Source: Cognataquiflexum aquatile (lineage in GTDB: Bacteria > Bacteroidota > Bacteroidia > Cytophagales > Cyclobacteriaceae). Taken from it: a DNA stretch of 64,000 nt. The number at the start of each line of letters is the position of its first letter. The stretch's first letter is position 1. Below the pieces are notes generated by a model, which searched no databases, was not told where the DNA came from, and saw nothing but the letters and a program-made list of their open reading frames with translations. The translations under genes and the position numbers were made by a program. Location: NCBI RefSeq assembly GCF_003316845.1, contig NZ_QMIK01000005.1:186001-250000 (forward strand), given 5' to 3'. Shown piece by piece: positions 37,523 through 45,149 of this stretch.

Positions 37523-39238
37523 ATGGAAGAAAAGAAATTGCGCAGCCAAGAGTGGTTTGGCCGCAAAGGAAAAGACGGTTTTATCTATCGCGCATGGATG
37601 AAAAACCAGGGATTTCCCCACCACCTTTTTGAAGGCAGGCCGGTCATCGGCATCTGCAATACCTACTCCGAACTCACCCCCTGTAATGCCCATTTCCGCG
37701 AACTTGCCGAAGCCCTCAAGCGGGGAATCTGGGAAGCCGGCGGATTTCCATTGGAATTTCCGGTAATGTCTTTGGGCGAATGCTCCATCAAACCGACCGC
37801 CATGCTATTCCGAAATCTTGCCAGCATGGACGTGGAGGAAAGCATCCGCGCCAATCCCATGGACGGTGTAGTCCTGATGTGCGGTTGTGACAAAACGACA
37901 CCATCTCTAGTCATGGGCGCCGCCAGTGTCAACTTACCCACTATCGTAGTCTCGGGTGGACCGATGCTCGCTGGAAGATTCAAAGGAAGAAAAATCGGTA
38001 CTTCTGACCTTTGGAGATTTGCTGAAGAATTCAAAAAAGGGGAACTCTCTCAGGAAGATTTCACTGCGGCAGAAGCTGCTATGGCAAGGTCGCAGGGACA
38101 CTGCGCCCCAATGGGAACTGCCTCTACGATGGCCGCCATGGTGGAATCACTAGGCTTGGCTTTACCCGACAATGCTACCATTCCTGCAGCCGATTCGAGG
38201 AGGAAGGTCCTTGCCCATATGTCTGGAATCAGGATCGTGGAGATGGTCAAAGAAGACCTGAAGATGACCGACATCCTAACCAGAAAATCCTTTGAAAACG
38301 CCATCATGGTCAACGCCGCTTTGGGAGGTTCTACCAATTTCATCCTCCACCTTTTGGCTATTGCGGGTCGGATCGGAGTAGAACTGAATATTGATGACTT
38401 TGACAAATTCTCGTCCCATATTCCTTTGATAGCCAATGTGCAGCCATCCGGGGAAAATTTTGTGGAAGACCTCTTCTATGCCGGCGGATTGCCTGCTGTG
38501 ATGCGGGAAGTTTCTTCCTTATTGCACCTCGATACCATCACCGCGAATGGGAAGAAACTCGGCGAAAATGTCCTGAATGCAGAATGCTGGGACAGAAACC
38601 TGATAGGTACTTTGGATAAACCCTTCAAACCTGAATCAGGCATTGCGGTACTGAAAGGCAATCTCTGCCCGGAAGGCGCTGTCTTAAAACCTTCTGCAGC
38701 GACACCCTCCCTCCTTCAGCACCGTGGTCAGGCGGTAGTATTCGAAGATATTGATGACTATAAGAAAAGACTGGACGATCCCGACCTGGATGTCACTCCT
38801 GATTCTGTGATGGTGTTGAAAAATGTTGGACCAAGAGGCTATCCCGGTATGCCGGAAGTAGGCAATATGCAACTGCCAATGAAGATCATCCAACAGGGAG
38901 TCAAAGACATGGTGAGGATTTCGGATGGCAGGATGAGTGGAACGGGGTATGGTACCGTGGTGCTTCACGTTTCGCCTGAATCTGCCATTGGCGGCAACCT
39001 CGCCTTGGTTCAAAACGGAGATTGGATTCAACTTGACGTTCCTAACCGTACTTTGAATTTGGAAGTTTCGGACGAGGAACTGGCAAAAAGGAGAGCATTT
39101 TTTCAGTCTGTACAGCTTGGATATGACAGGGGTTATGTCAACATGTTTATACAGAATGTAACCCAGGCGCATGAAGGCGTAGATTTTGATTTTCTTAAAG
39201 GAGCTTCAGGGCCTGAAGTCAAAAGAGACTCACATTAA
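37523..39238 (+). CDS. IlvD/Edd-family sugar-acid dehydratase, L-arabonate dehydratase-like
   Basis: A 571-residue iron-sulfur dehydratase distinct from the ilvD of the amino-acid operon. Likely [2Fe-2S] ligands are Cys54 (TPCNAH), Cys122 (GCDKTTPS) and Cys194 (GHCAPMGTAST), with metal-site Lys124. The start KLRSQEWFGRKG and the end ...DFLKG...KRDSH closely follow the Rhizobium L-arabinonate dehydratase as I remember it. It should dehydrate an aldonic acid (arabonate, xylonate, fuconate or similar) to a 2-keto-3-deoxy acid; the exact sugar is not determinable. It is followed after 12 bases by an SDR dehydrogenase, which suggests an oxidative sugar pathway. Confidence 0.82.
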   Translation: MEEKKLRSQEWFGRKGKDGFIYRAWMKNQGFPHHLFEGRPVIGICNTYSELTPCNAHFRELAEALKRGIWEAGGFPLEFPVMSLGECSIKPTAMLFRNLASMDVEESIRANPMDGVVLMCGCDKTTPSLVMGAASVNLPTIVVSGGPMLAGRFKGRKIGTSDLWRFAEEFKKGELSQEDFTAAEAAMARSQGHCAPMGTASTMAAMVESLGLALPDNATIPAADSRRKVLAHMSGIRIVEMVKEDLKMTDILTRKSFENAIMVNAALGGSTNFILHLLAIAGRIGVELNIDDFDKFSSHIPLIANVQPSGENFVEDLFYAGGLPAVMREVSSLLHLDTITANGKKLGENVLNAECWDRNLIGTLDKPFKPESGIAVLKGNLCPEGAVLKPSAATPSLLQHRGQAVVFEDIDDYKKRLDDPDLDVTPDSVMVLKNVGPRGYPGMPEVGNMQLPMKIIQQGVKDMVRISDGRMSGTGYGTVVLHVSPESAIGGNLALVQNGDWIQLDVPNRTLNLEVSDEELAKRRAFFQSVQLGYDRGYVNMFIQNVTQAHEGVDFDFLKGASGPEVKRDSH

Positions 39239-39250
39239 TCTGATTTGATT

Positions 39251-40015
39251 ATGAAAAACCATGATAAAGTTGCCCTGATCACCGGAGCCGGTCAGGGCAT
39301 CGGCTTGGAAATCGCCAGGGTTTTGGCAAGTAGCGGGCTTCACATTATTTTGAACGATATTGAGAAAAGCCTGACAGAAGAAGCCGTGGCGGAAATTCTG
39401 AAAGAAGCCAAAGGAAAAGTTTTGGGGATATCCGGGGATTCTGGAGATACGGTATTCATCCAGGAAATGGTGGGTTTGGCAGAGCAAGAGTTTGGGAAGT
39501 TGGATATTGTCATCGCCAATGCGGGAATTACCCTATATGGTGATTTTTGGGAATATTCTCCAAATGATTTTTTTGAGGTAATGCGGGTCAATGCAGGTGG
39601 TACTTTTTTCCTTGCCCAAGCAGCAGCCAGGTTGATGAAAAAACAAAAAACCGGTGGCTCCCTTCTATTTACCTCTTCAGTAACTGCCCATCAGGCTCAT
39701 AAAAACCTTGCAGCTTATGCCATGAGCAAGGCAGCAATTGAAATGTTGGCAAAGAATTTGGTGATAGAATTGTCAGAGTACCACATCAATGTCAATACCA
39801 TCTCACCCGGTGCTACATTGACTTCCAGAACTGCCTCAGATCCTGATTACGAAAAGACCTGGTCCAGAATCACGCCTATGGGACGACCGGCAACTGTCGT
39901 GGATATTGCCCAAACTGCTGCGTTTTTGGTTTCCGAGGAGGCCAGGCATATCACCGGGCAAAACCTGATCATAGATGGAGGTTGGACCTGTATCAGTCCC
40001 TCACCTTACAATTAA
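39251..40015 (+). CDS. SDR-family dehydrogenase, probably sugar or sugar-acid oxidation
   Basis: A 254-residue classical short-chain dehydrogenase: NAD(P) motif TGAGQGIG, the NAG motif VIANAGITLYG, catalytic Ser in FTSSVTAHQ, and the Y-x3-K pair in AAYAMSKAA. The acidic Asp after beta-strand 2 (IILNDIEKS) predicts NAD preference. The C-terminus GQNLIIDGGWT is typical of glucose-dehydrogenase-like SDRs. Placement right after the dehydratase suggests it oxidises the sugar that feeds it, or the 2-keto-3-deoxy acid that results. The ATG at 39251 was chosen over a TTG at 39245. Confidence 0.82.
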   Translation: MKNHDKVALITGAGQGIGLEIARVLASSGLHIILNDIEKSLTEEAVAEILKEAKGKVLGISGDSGDTVFIQEMVGLAEQEFGKLDIVIANAGITLYGDFWEYSPNDFFEVMRVNAGGTFFLAQAAARLMKKQKTGGSLLFTSSVTAHQAHKNLAAYAMSKAAIEMLAKNLVIELSEYHINVNTISPGATLTSRTASDPDYEKTWSRITPMGRPATVVDIAQTAAFLVSEEARHITGQNLIIDGGWTCISPSPYN

Positions 40016-40138
40016 TCAGGAAAATCATTTCTTGCTTTGAAATTAAAACTAATATTGCACGATAATTACCAACTAAAGACTCTAATCTATTTTATAACAC
40101 ATCCGGCCTAACCCCGGAAACCAATCCAACACCCACAT

Positions 40139-40582
40139 ATGAAAATTGCCATTAATGACCTTTTGGAGTATATCCAAAAGAGCAACAACGCCACGATTGA
40201 CCTTTTGGTTGAAAACAAAGCAAACCTTCCACAAAAAGCCATCGAAATCTATAGTCATATGATCAATGCACACCATGTGTGGAATGCAAGGATCTTGGGA
40301 AAAAAACCATTTTTTAAAGTCTGGCAAACCCACTCTGTTGAGGTTTTTGCTGAAATGAATGAAGAAAATTACCTGATTTCCAAAAAAATTCTTGATAACA
40401 ATGAGCTCGATAAAATGATCTCATATCAAAACACCAAAGGTGAGGCATATCAAAACACCATCAAAGACATCATGTTCCACATCATCAACCACTCCAGTTA
40501 TCATCGGGGACAGGTAATGATGCTTGTCAGAAATGCCGGACTGGAACCTATCCCAACAGATTATATCCTCACAAAAAGATAG
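40139..40582 (+). CDS. DinB-family protein
   Basis: A 147-residue four-helix-bundle protein. The metal-site histidines are in the expected order: IYSHMINAHHVWNARI in the second helix and IINHSSYHRGQVMML in the fourth. Family members bind a divalent metal, and some are thiol transferases; the role here is unknown. It is followed after 2 bases by the acetoacetate-decarboxylase-like gene, so the two are probably co-transcribed with the next SDR. Confidence 0.82.
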   Translation: MKIAINDLLEYIQKSNNATIDLLVENKANLPQKAIEIYSHMINAHHVWNARILGKKPFFKVWQTHSVEVFAEMNEENYLISKKILDNNELDKMISYQNTKGEAYQNTIKDIMFHIINHSSYHRGQVMMLVRNAGLEPIPTDYILTKR

Positions 40583-40584
40583 CC

Positions 40585-41247
40585 ATGAGCGGACCCCAAA
40601 AACCTGAAAATTACTTTGCCGGTCCCTGGAAATTAAAAGGCGAAGGCTTCATCCTCGCCTATAAGTTCAAAAAAGACTGGGTAGAACAAAACGGGTTTTT
40701 GACGGACAAACTGAAAGGGAAATTCAAAGGAGGCTTGGGATATGTGATGCTCGTAATGTATACGGTATCCCCTGCCGGACCTTATAATGAATTGCTTTTT
40801 ATTCCCGGAAAATTCAGTCCTGAAAATAAACAGTCCATCACCAAAATCTATGTGGATTCCAAATCAAGTACTGAAAACGGCAGGTACAAATGGGGAATAC
40901 CAAAGGAAACTGTACCTATCATCTGGCAAAAAAACGGAAAAAAAGAAACAATAGGAATTGGGTCTGAGGAAGACCCGATTCTTTTTTGCAAGATCAGTTC
41001 GGGTGGAATACCTTTTCCTGCCAGCACAAAACTACTTCCCATCAGACTTTTTCAGGAATTGGAAGGGAAAACATTTTTGACCGACCCAAAGGGTTATGGG
41101 TGGGGAAAGTTTGCCAAAATAGAATCTATGAAAGTGAATTCCGATTATTTTCCTGACATCAGCAAACTCAAACCACTACTTTGTGTGAAGATCAATCCGT
41201 TTACCATGGAGTTTCCTTTGCCCGAACAAAATGGTGATCAGCAATAA
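40585..41247 (+). CDS. Acetoacetate decarboxylase-like protein
   Basis: A 220-residue protein that resembles the ADC superfamily: PENYFAGPWKLKG, GPYNELLFIPGKF, and KIYVDSKSSTENGRYKWGIP, the segment that normally contributes the substrate pocket. The Lys that forms a Schiff base in true acetoacetate decarboxylase is not confidently placed, so catalysis is uncertain. It overlaps the following SDR by 17 bases, implying a functional link. This call is tentative. Confidence 0.55.
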   Translation: MSGPQKPENYFAGPWKLKGEGFILAYKFKKDWVEQNGFLTDKLKGKFKGGLGYVMLVMYTVSPAGPYNELLFIPGKFSPENKQSITKIYVDSKSSTENGRYKWGIPKETVPIIWQKNGKKETIGIGSEEDPILFCKISSGGIPFPASTKLLPIRLFQELEGKTFLTDPKGYGWGKFAKIESMKVNSDYFPDISKLKPLLCVKINPFTMEFPLPEQNGDQQ

Positions 41248-42013
41248 GCATATCGTAATCACCGGTTCTGCCTCCGGGATAGGAAAAGAGCTGGTCCTCC
41301 AACTTGCGGGAAGCGGTAATAAAATCCTGGCTATTGACATCAATCAAGAAGGTTTGGAATTGCTCCCCAATAAATCTTCCCAAATCCAAACCCTGACTTT
41401 AGACCTAACCAAACAGGATAGTGTCTCGGCAATTTTTGATTGGATCGAACTCAACTGGAAAACCGTTGACTACTTTTTTGCCAATGCAGGTTTTGCAAAG
41501 TTTGGGACTTGGGAGGAAACCGACCAGCATACTTTCGCCAAAATGCTGCAAATCAACGTCCTTTCCCCCATTGAAACGGCGAAAATTTTGAAACAAACAC
41601 AGGCACATCATCCCTGTCGGCTTGTAGTGACTGCCTCAGCAATGTCCTATTGGCCTGTTCCGGGGTATGCTGCTTATGCTGCTACCAAAGCCTCAATCCA
41701 TCAGTTTGTGGAGACGATCAGAAGCGAAGGAGATGGGGATTGGATAACCTTGGTCTATCCAGGCGCTACCGAGACGGATTTCTTCAAAAGTGCCGGAAAA
41801 GAAATCCCAAAGGCCTTTCCTGTGCAATCCGTCCAAACTGTAGTGCATCATATCCTCCAAGGTGTTTCCAAAGGAAAAAAGAAAATCTATCCTTCCAGGC
41901 TTTTTCAGGCAACTATGCTGATCAACAGAATTCTGCCTGTCTTAAAACCACTCTATTTTTTATTAGAAAGAAAAAAACTGAAGAATTGGAAGGAGAGAAA
42001 GAAGGATATTTAA
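41231..42013 (+). CDS. SDR-family NAD(P)-dependent oxidoreductase
   Basis: A 260-residue short-chain dehydrogenase with ITGSASGIGKELV, DYFFANAGFAKFG, catalytic Ser in VVTASAMSYWP and Y-x3-K in YAAYAATKAS. After strand 2 comes IDINQEG, predicting NAD. The C-terminus has a hydrophobic, basic tail (LPVLKPLYFLLERKKLKNWK) that may sit at the membrane. The substrate is unknown. Its start lies inside the acetoacetate-decarboxylase-like gene. Confidence 0.82.
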   Translation: MVISNKHIVITGSASGIGKELVLQLAGSGNKILAIDINQEGLELLPNKSSQIQTLTLDLTKQDSVSAIFDWIELNWKTVDYFFANAGFAKFGTWEETDQHTFAKMLQINVLSPIETAKILKQTQAHHPCRLVVTASAMSYWPVPGYAAYAATKASIHQFVETIRSEGDGDWITLVYPGATETDFFKSAGKEIPKAFPVQSVQTVVHHILQGVSKGKKKIYPSRLFQATMLINRILPVLKPLYFLLERKKLKNWKERKKDI

Positions 42014-42091
42014 TCATACATGGATGGCATCTGTTTTTTCAAAAGAAAACAATAAATTGGAAATGAATCTGAAAGACCAAATCCAAATCTT

Positions 42092-42739
42092 ATGAAATCC
42101 AGAACCCTGCCCCTCCTCCTTCTTTCCTTGACAATGATGTTTTCCTGTGCCAAAAAAGAAGAAGATACCCTACCCATTAAAGTCGCGAAAGCTTATGGCT
42201 TCGACAATTTTGACAAAATCAACTCGATAGCTTACCAATGGAATGTGCAGCCAAATCCCGAAACCCTACGGACAAGGAATTGGAAGTGGAATATCAAAGA
42301 AAGGACTGTGGAATTTGCTGACGCTGACACGAGCTATACCTACAGCCTTGACCTTCCAAAAGAGCAAATGCCGGAAGCTGATGGCGGCTTTATCAATGAC
42401 AAATATTGGCTGATGTTCCCTTTTCAGCTGGTTTGGGACAAAGGATATACCTTCACCGTAATTGAAAACACCAAAGCCCCTATTTCCGGGTTGCCTACGA
42501 CGCAGTTGACCATCGTCTACAATGATGTCGATGGCTATACTCCGGGAGATGCCTATGACTTGTTTTTGGATGAAAACCACCTGATCAAAGAATGGGTTTT
42601 CAGAAGAGGGAATGGCTTGGAAGGACGACCGATAACTTGGGAAAATGAGCAGGAATTTAAAGGGATCAAGTTTGCTACCGAACATAAAAATGACGCCGGG
42701 GTGAAGTTTATCTGGTTTTCAGATATCGTTGTCGAATGA
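42092..42739 (+). CDS. Lipoprotein of unknown function
   Basis: A 215-residue lipoprotein with lipid Cys19 (LTMMFSC). Its conserved-looking core includes AKAYGFDNFDKINSIAYQWN, KEQMPEADGGFINDKYWLMF and GDAYDLFLDENHLIKEWVFR, which resembles periplasmic LolA/outer-membrane-lipoprotein-like carriers only in general beta-rich character. I do not recognise the family with certainty. It is 78 bases after the SDR. Confidence 0.6.
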   Translation: MKSRTLPLLLLSLTMMFSCAKKEEDTLPIKVAKAYGFDNFDKINSIAYQWNVQPNPETLRTRNWKWNIKERTVEFADADTSYTYSLDLPKEQMPEADGGFINDKYWLMFPFQLVWDKGYTFTVIENTKAPISGLPTTQLTIVYNDVDGYTPGDAYDLFLDENHLIKEWVFRRGNGLEGRPITWENEQEFKGIKFATEHKNDAGVKFIWFSDIVVE

Positions 42740-42787
42740 TCCAAAAGGAGGCTAGATGTGACTGCAGCCCAAATCCCTTTTCTTCTT

Positions 42788-42816
42788 GGGACGGAAGTCG
42801 GAAGACCGAAGTCCCG
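42788..42816. repeat. Short intergenic GGAAG-type repeat
   Basis: GGGACGGAAGTCGGAAGACC followed by GAAGTCCCG is built of GGAAGwC units and is partly self-complementary (GGGAC...GTCCC). A closely related copy lies at 55951-55974. Confidence 0.55.
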
Positions 42817-42917
42817 AGATAATTGAATTTCGCCTTTGCCTTTGAACCCCAAACATTTCTCCCTTCTTAGTTAGGATGTAAGAACTGAAGAAAATTCGAT
42901 TTTCAATTAACCCCCCC

Positions 42918-44207
42918 ATGAAAAAACTCATACTGTTTTCAATTTTCCTTTTCTCCATCAATGCCTTTTCGCAAAAACTTACCAAAACGGAAAAGCAACT
43001 GATAGAAACAATTGACAAAAACTACAAAGAAACATTGGCGCTGCTGGAGGAGGTAGTGAATATCAATTCCGGGACTTTCAACATGCAGGGTGTACGGGAG
43101 GTAGGCAGGGTCTTCGAGAGGGAATTTGCAAAAATCGGGTTTGAAACCGAATGGATTACTCTACCGGATTCGCTCAAAAGAGCCGGACATTTTGTGGCTA
43201 CAAGAAAAGGTACCAAGGGTAAAAAGCTGTTTTTCATAGGTCATCTGGATACTGTTTTTGAAAAAGACATGCCCTTCTATCCTTTTACCATGGTCAACGA
43301 CTCCACGGCCAAAGGGCAGGGCGTCAATGACATGAAAGGTGGAAATGTGATGGTCTTTGCGACTTTAAAAGCAATGGAGGAATTGGGGTTGTTAAAAGAC
43401 CGGACAATAACGGTTTATTTTCCAGGAGATGAGGAAAATGCAGGCAGTCCCTCATGGGTAAGTAGATTGGACTTTGTCGAAAGGGCCAAGCAACATGACT
43501 ATGCCTTGGGGTACGAGACAGCCCAGGGATTCAACACGGCCACCATTGCAAGAAGAGGTGCAAGTGGATGGACGTTGAAAACTACCGGAAAACAGGTTCA
43601 TTCCTCGGGTGTATTCAGGGAATCGGTGGGGTACGGCGCTATCTATGAGGCCGCAAGAATCCTCAACCAATTCCGGGAAGAATTGGCAGGCGAACAATAC
43701 CTGACATTCAATCCCGGCCAAATCATCGGCGGTTCGGATATAAACTATGACGGAGATACGGGCGCCGGTTCTGCTCTTGGCAAAACAAACATCGTGGGAA
43801 GAGAGGCTTTTGTTACCGGTGACCTGAGGTTCCTCGGCGAACCACAAAAAGAAGCGGCACGTGAAAAGATGAAACAGATCGTATCCCAAAACCTGAATGG
43901 AACTACTGCCAGTATAGAGTTTGAAGACGGGATTCCCTCCATGCCTCCGACAGAAGGCAATATGGGTTTGGTTACCATCCTCAGTCAAGTCAGTGTGGAT
44001 ATGGGATATGGTCAAGTCAAAGCCGGAGATCCGGGTTCAAGAGGCGCAGGTGACATTTCCTATGTTGCAGATTACCTGGATTGCATCGATGGACTTGGCG
44101 CATCCGGCACGGGTGCCCACTCCCCTGCCGAGACTATCAACATGAAGCAATACCCCCACCTGATCAAAAGGAGTACTTTGTTTGTTTATCGGTTATTGAA
44201 TTTATGA
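42918..44207 (+). CDS. M20-family metallopeptidase (glutamate carboxypeptidase-like), exported
   Basis: A 429-residue protein with a signal peptide (to about NAFSQ, residue 19). The di-zinc motifs of the M20 family are visible: FIGHLDTVFE, QGVNDMKGGNVM, YFPGDEENAGSPSW, and C-terminal GTGAHSPAETINMKQ. The lid/dimerisation domain lies at about 195-310. It probably trims C-terminal residues from peptides or folate-like substrates in the periplasm. Its nearest named type is glutamate carboxypeptidase, but the substrate is unproven. Confidence 0.87.
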   Translation: MKKLILFSIFLFSINAFSQKLTKTEKQLIETIDKNYKETLALLEEVVNINSGTFNMQGVREVGRVFEREFAKIGFETEWITLPDSLKRAGHFVATRKGTKGKKLFFIGHLDTVFEKDMPFYPFTMVNDSTAKGQGVNDMKGGNVMVFATLKAMEELGLLKDRTITVYFPGDEENAGSPSWVSRLDFVERAKQHDYALGYETAQGFNTATIARRGASGWTLKTTGKQVHSSGVFRESVGYGAIYEAARILNQFREELAGEQYLTFNPGQIIGGSDINYDGDTGAGSALGKTNIVGREAFVTGDLRFLGEPQKEAAREKMKQIVSQNLNGTTASIEFEDGIPSMPPTEGNMGLVTILSQVSVDMGYGQVKAGDPGSRGAGDISYVADYLDCIDGLGASGTGAHSPAETINMKQYPHLIKRSTLFVYRLLNL

Positions 44208-44234
44208 TTTGTATTGGCACAACCGGATTTTTAC

Positions 44235-44277
44235 TTTGTGTTTTTGTGTCTTTGTGAGAATCTACTTTTTATATTTA
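44235..44277 (+). promoter_or_regulatory. Repeated promoter-like upstream element, copy 1
   Basis: A 43-base segment starting TTTGTGTTTTTGTGTC and ending CTTTTTATATTTA lies 5 bases ahead of the zeta-like kinase ATG. It matches the segment at 45102-45144 at 39 of 43 positions. TATATTTA resembles the -7 box TAnnTTTG with the last base changed, and TTG triplets lie upstream. Confidence 0.55.
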
Positions 44278-44282
44278 TCAAA

Positions 44283-44855
44283 ATGAAAAAACTCTACGTC
44301 ATTGCAGGTCCAAATGGAGCAGGGAAAACAACAGTTTCATATACTGTTTTGCCTGAAATCCTAGACTGCAAGGAATTTGTCAATGCCGATGAAATAGCCA
44401 AAGGTCTTTCACCTTTTCAACCGGAAAAAGCTTCCATTGAAGCCGGTAGAATTATGCTTCAAAGGATTAATAGTTTGATGGAATCAGGAGAGAATTTCGC
44501 TTTTGAAACAACATTATCTTCCAAAAGCTTTGTCACTTTTATCCATAAAGCCAAAGACAAAGGATATGAAACCATCCTGTTGTTTTTTTACCTCAATTCT
44601 CCCGAACTTGCCATAAAAAGGGTTAAGACACGAGTTGCCGAAGGGGGACATAACATTCCCGAAGACGTAATCCGGAGAAGGTATAAAAATGGGCTTGTAA
44701 ACTTTTTTAAGCTATATAAACCCATCTTGGATAAATGGATATTTGTTGACAATTCAAAAAAACCTTATAAATTGATAGCTAGGAAGAATTCAAGTAAGAT
44801 TTTCATTTCGGATGGTAACCTTTGGAATAAAATAATTCGTTTTTATGACAACTAA
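44283..44855 (+). CDS. Zeta-toxin-like P-loop kinase (COG4185 type)
   Basis: A 190-residue protein with Walker A GPNGAGKTT (residues 9-17), NADEIAKGLSPFQPE, the FAFETTLSS motif and RVAEGGHNIPEDVIRRRY, a signature of the zeta-toxin/COG4185 group. Characterised zeta toxins phosphorylate UDP-N-acetylglucosamine and block wall synthesis, while other family members are housekeeping kinases. The ATG at 44283 gives the P-loop at the usual distance. It overlaps a small acidic ORF by 11 bases, a possible antitoxin. Toxic activity is inference. Confidence 0.75.
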   Translation: MKKLYVIAGPNGAGKTTVSYTVLPEILDCKEFVNADEIAKGLSPFQPEKASIEAGRIMLQRINSLMESGENFAFETTLSSKSFVTFIHKAKDKGYETILLFFYLNSPELAIKRVKTRVAEGGHNIPEDVIRRRYKNGLVNFFKLYKPILDKWIFVDNSKKPYKLIARKNSSKIFISDGNLWNKIIRFYDN

Positions 44856-45042
44856 AGAAAAAGAGGCCGAAGAGGAATTAGACAAAATCCTTTTCGGCTT
44901 AGATGAAACCTACAAAAACCTGGTCAAATTCAAGCGGGAGAAGAACAGCCCAATTATAGTAGAACAGGATGGAAAAATAGTAGAATTGGATCCTTTTTCT
45001 GTTCCGGATAGTCTTACTTCAGAAAATGATAAAGACAAATAA
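44845..45042 (+). CDS. Small acidic protein overlapping the zeta-like kinase (candidate antitoxin)
   Basis: A 65-residue protein, highly charged, with a helical N-terminal half (KEKEAEEELDKILFGLDETY) and a C-terminal part VEQDGKIVELDPFSVPD. Its start overlaps the kinase gene by 11 bases, which indicates translational coupling. No DNA-binding motif is seen. Size and coupling resemble a toxin-antitoxin partner, but the usual epsilon antitoxin fold cannot be shown by eye. Confidence 0.55.
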   Translation: MTTKEKEAEEELDKILFGLDETYKNLVKFKREKNSPIIVEQDGKIVELDPFSVPDSLTSENDKDK

Positions 45043-45101
45043 TTTTTAAACATGGCAGGTTTTGAAAACCTGCCGTATTTGGTTTTTGCAATCTGTTTTT
45101 A

Positions 45102-45144
45102 TTTGTGTTTTTGTGTCTTCGTGGGAAACAACTTTTTATATTTA
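45102..45144 (+). promoter_or_regulatory. Repeated promoter-like upstream element, copy 2
   Basis: This is the partner of 44235-44277 (39 of 43 bases identical) and lies 5 bases before the amylase ATG, the same distance as in copy 1. It probably carries the promoter of the amylase gene. Confidence 0.55.
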
Positions 45145-45149
45145 ACCCC

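Noticed and set aside
37523-39238. A second copy of ilvD
   Set aside because: Its N- and C-terminal motifs (RSQEWFGRKG, DFLKG, KRDSH) and the GHCAPMGTAST cysteine motif fit sugar-acid dehydratases; the true ilvD is in the amino-acid operon.
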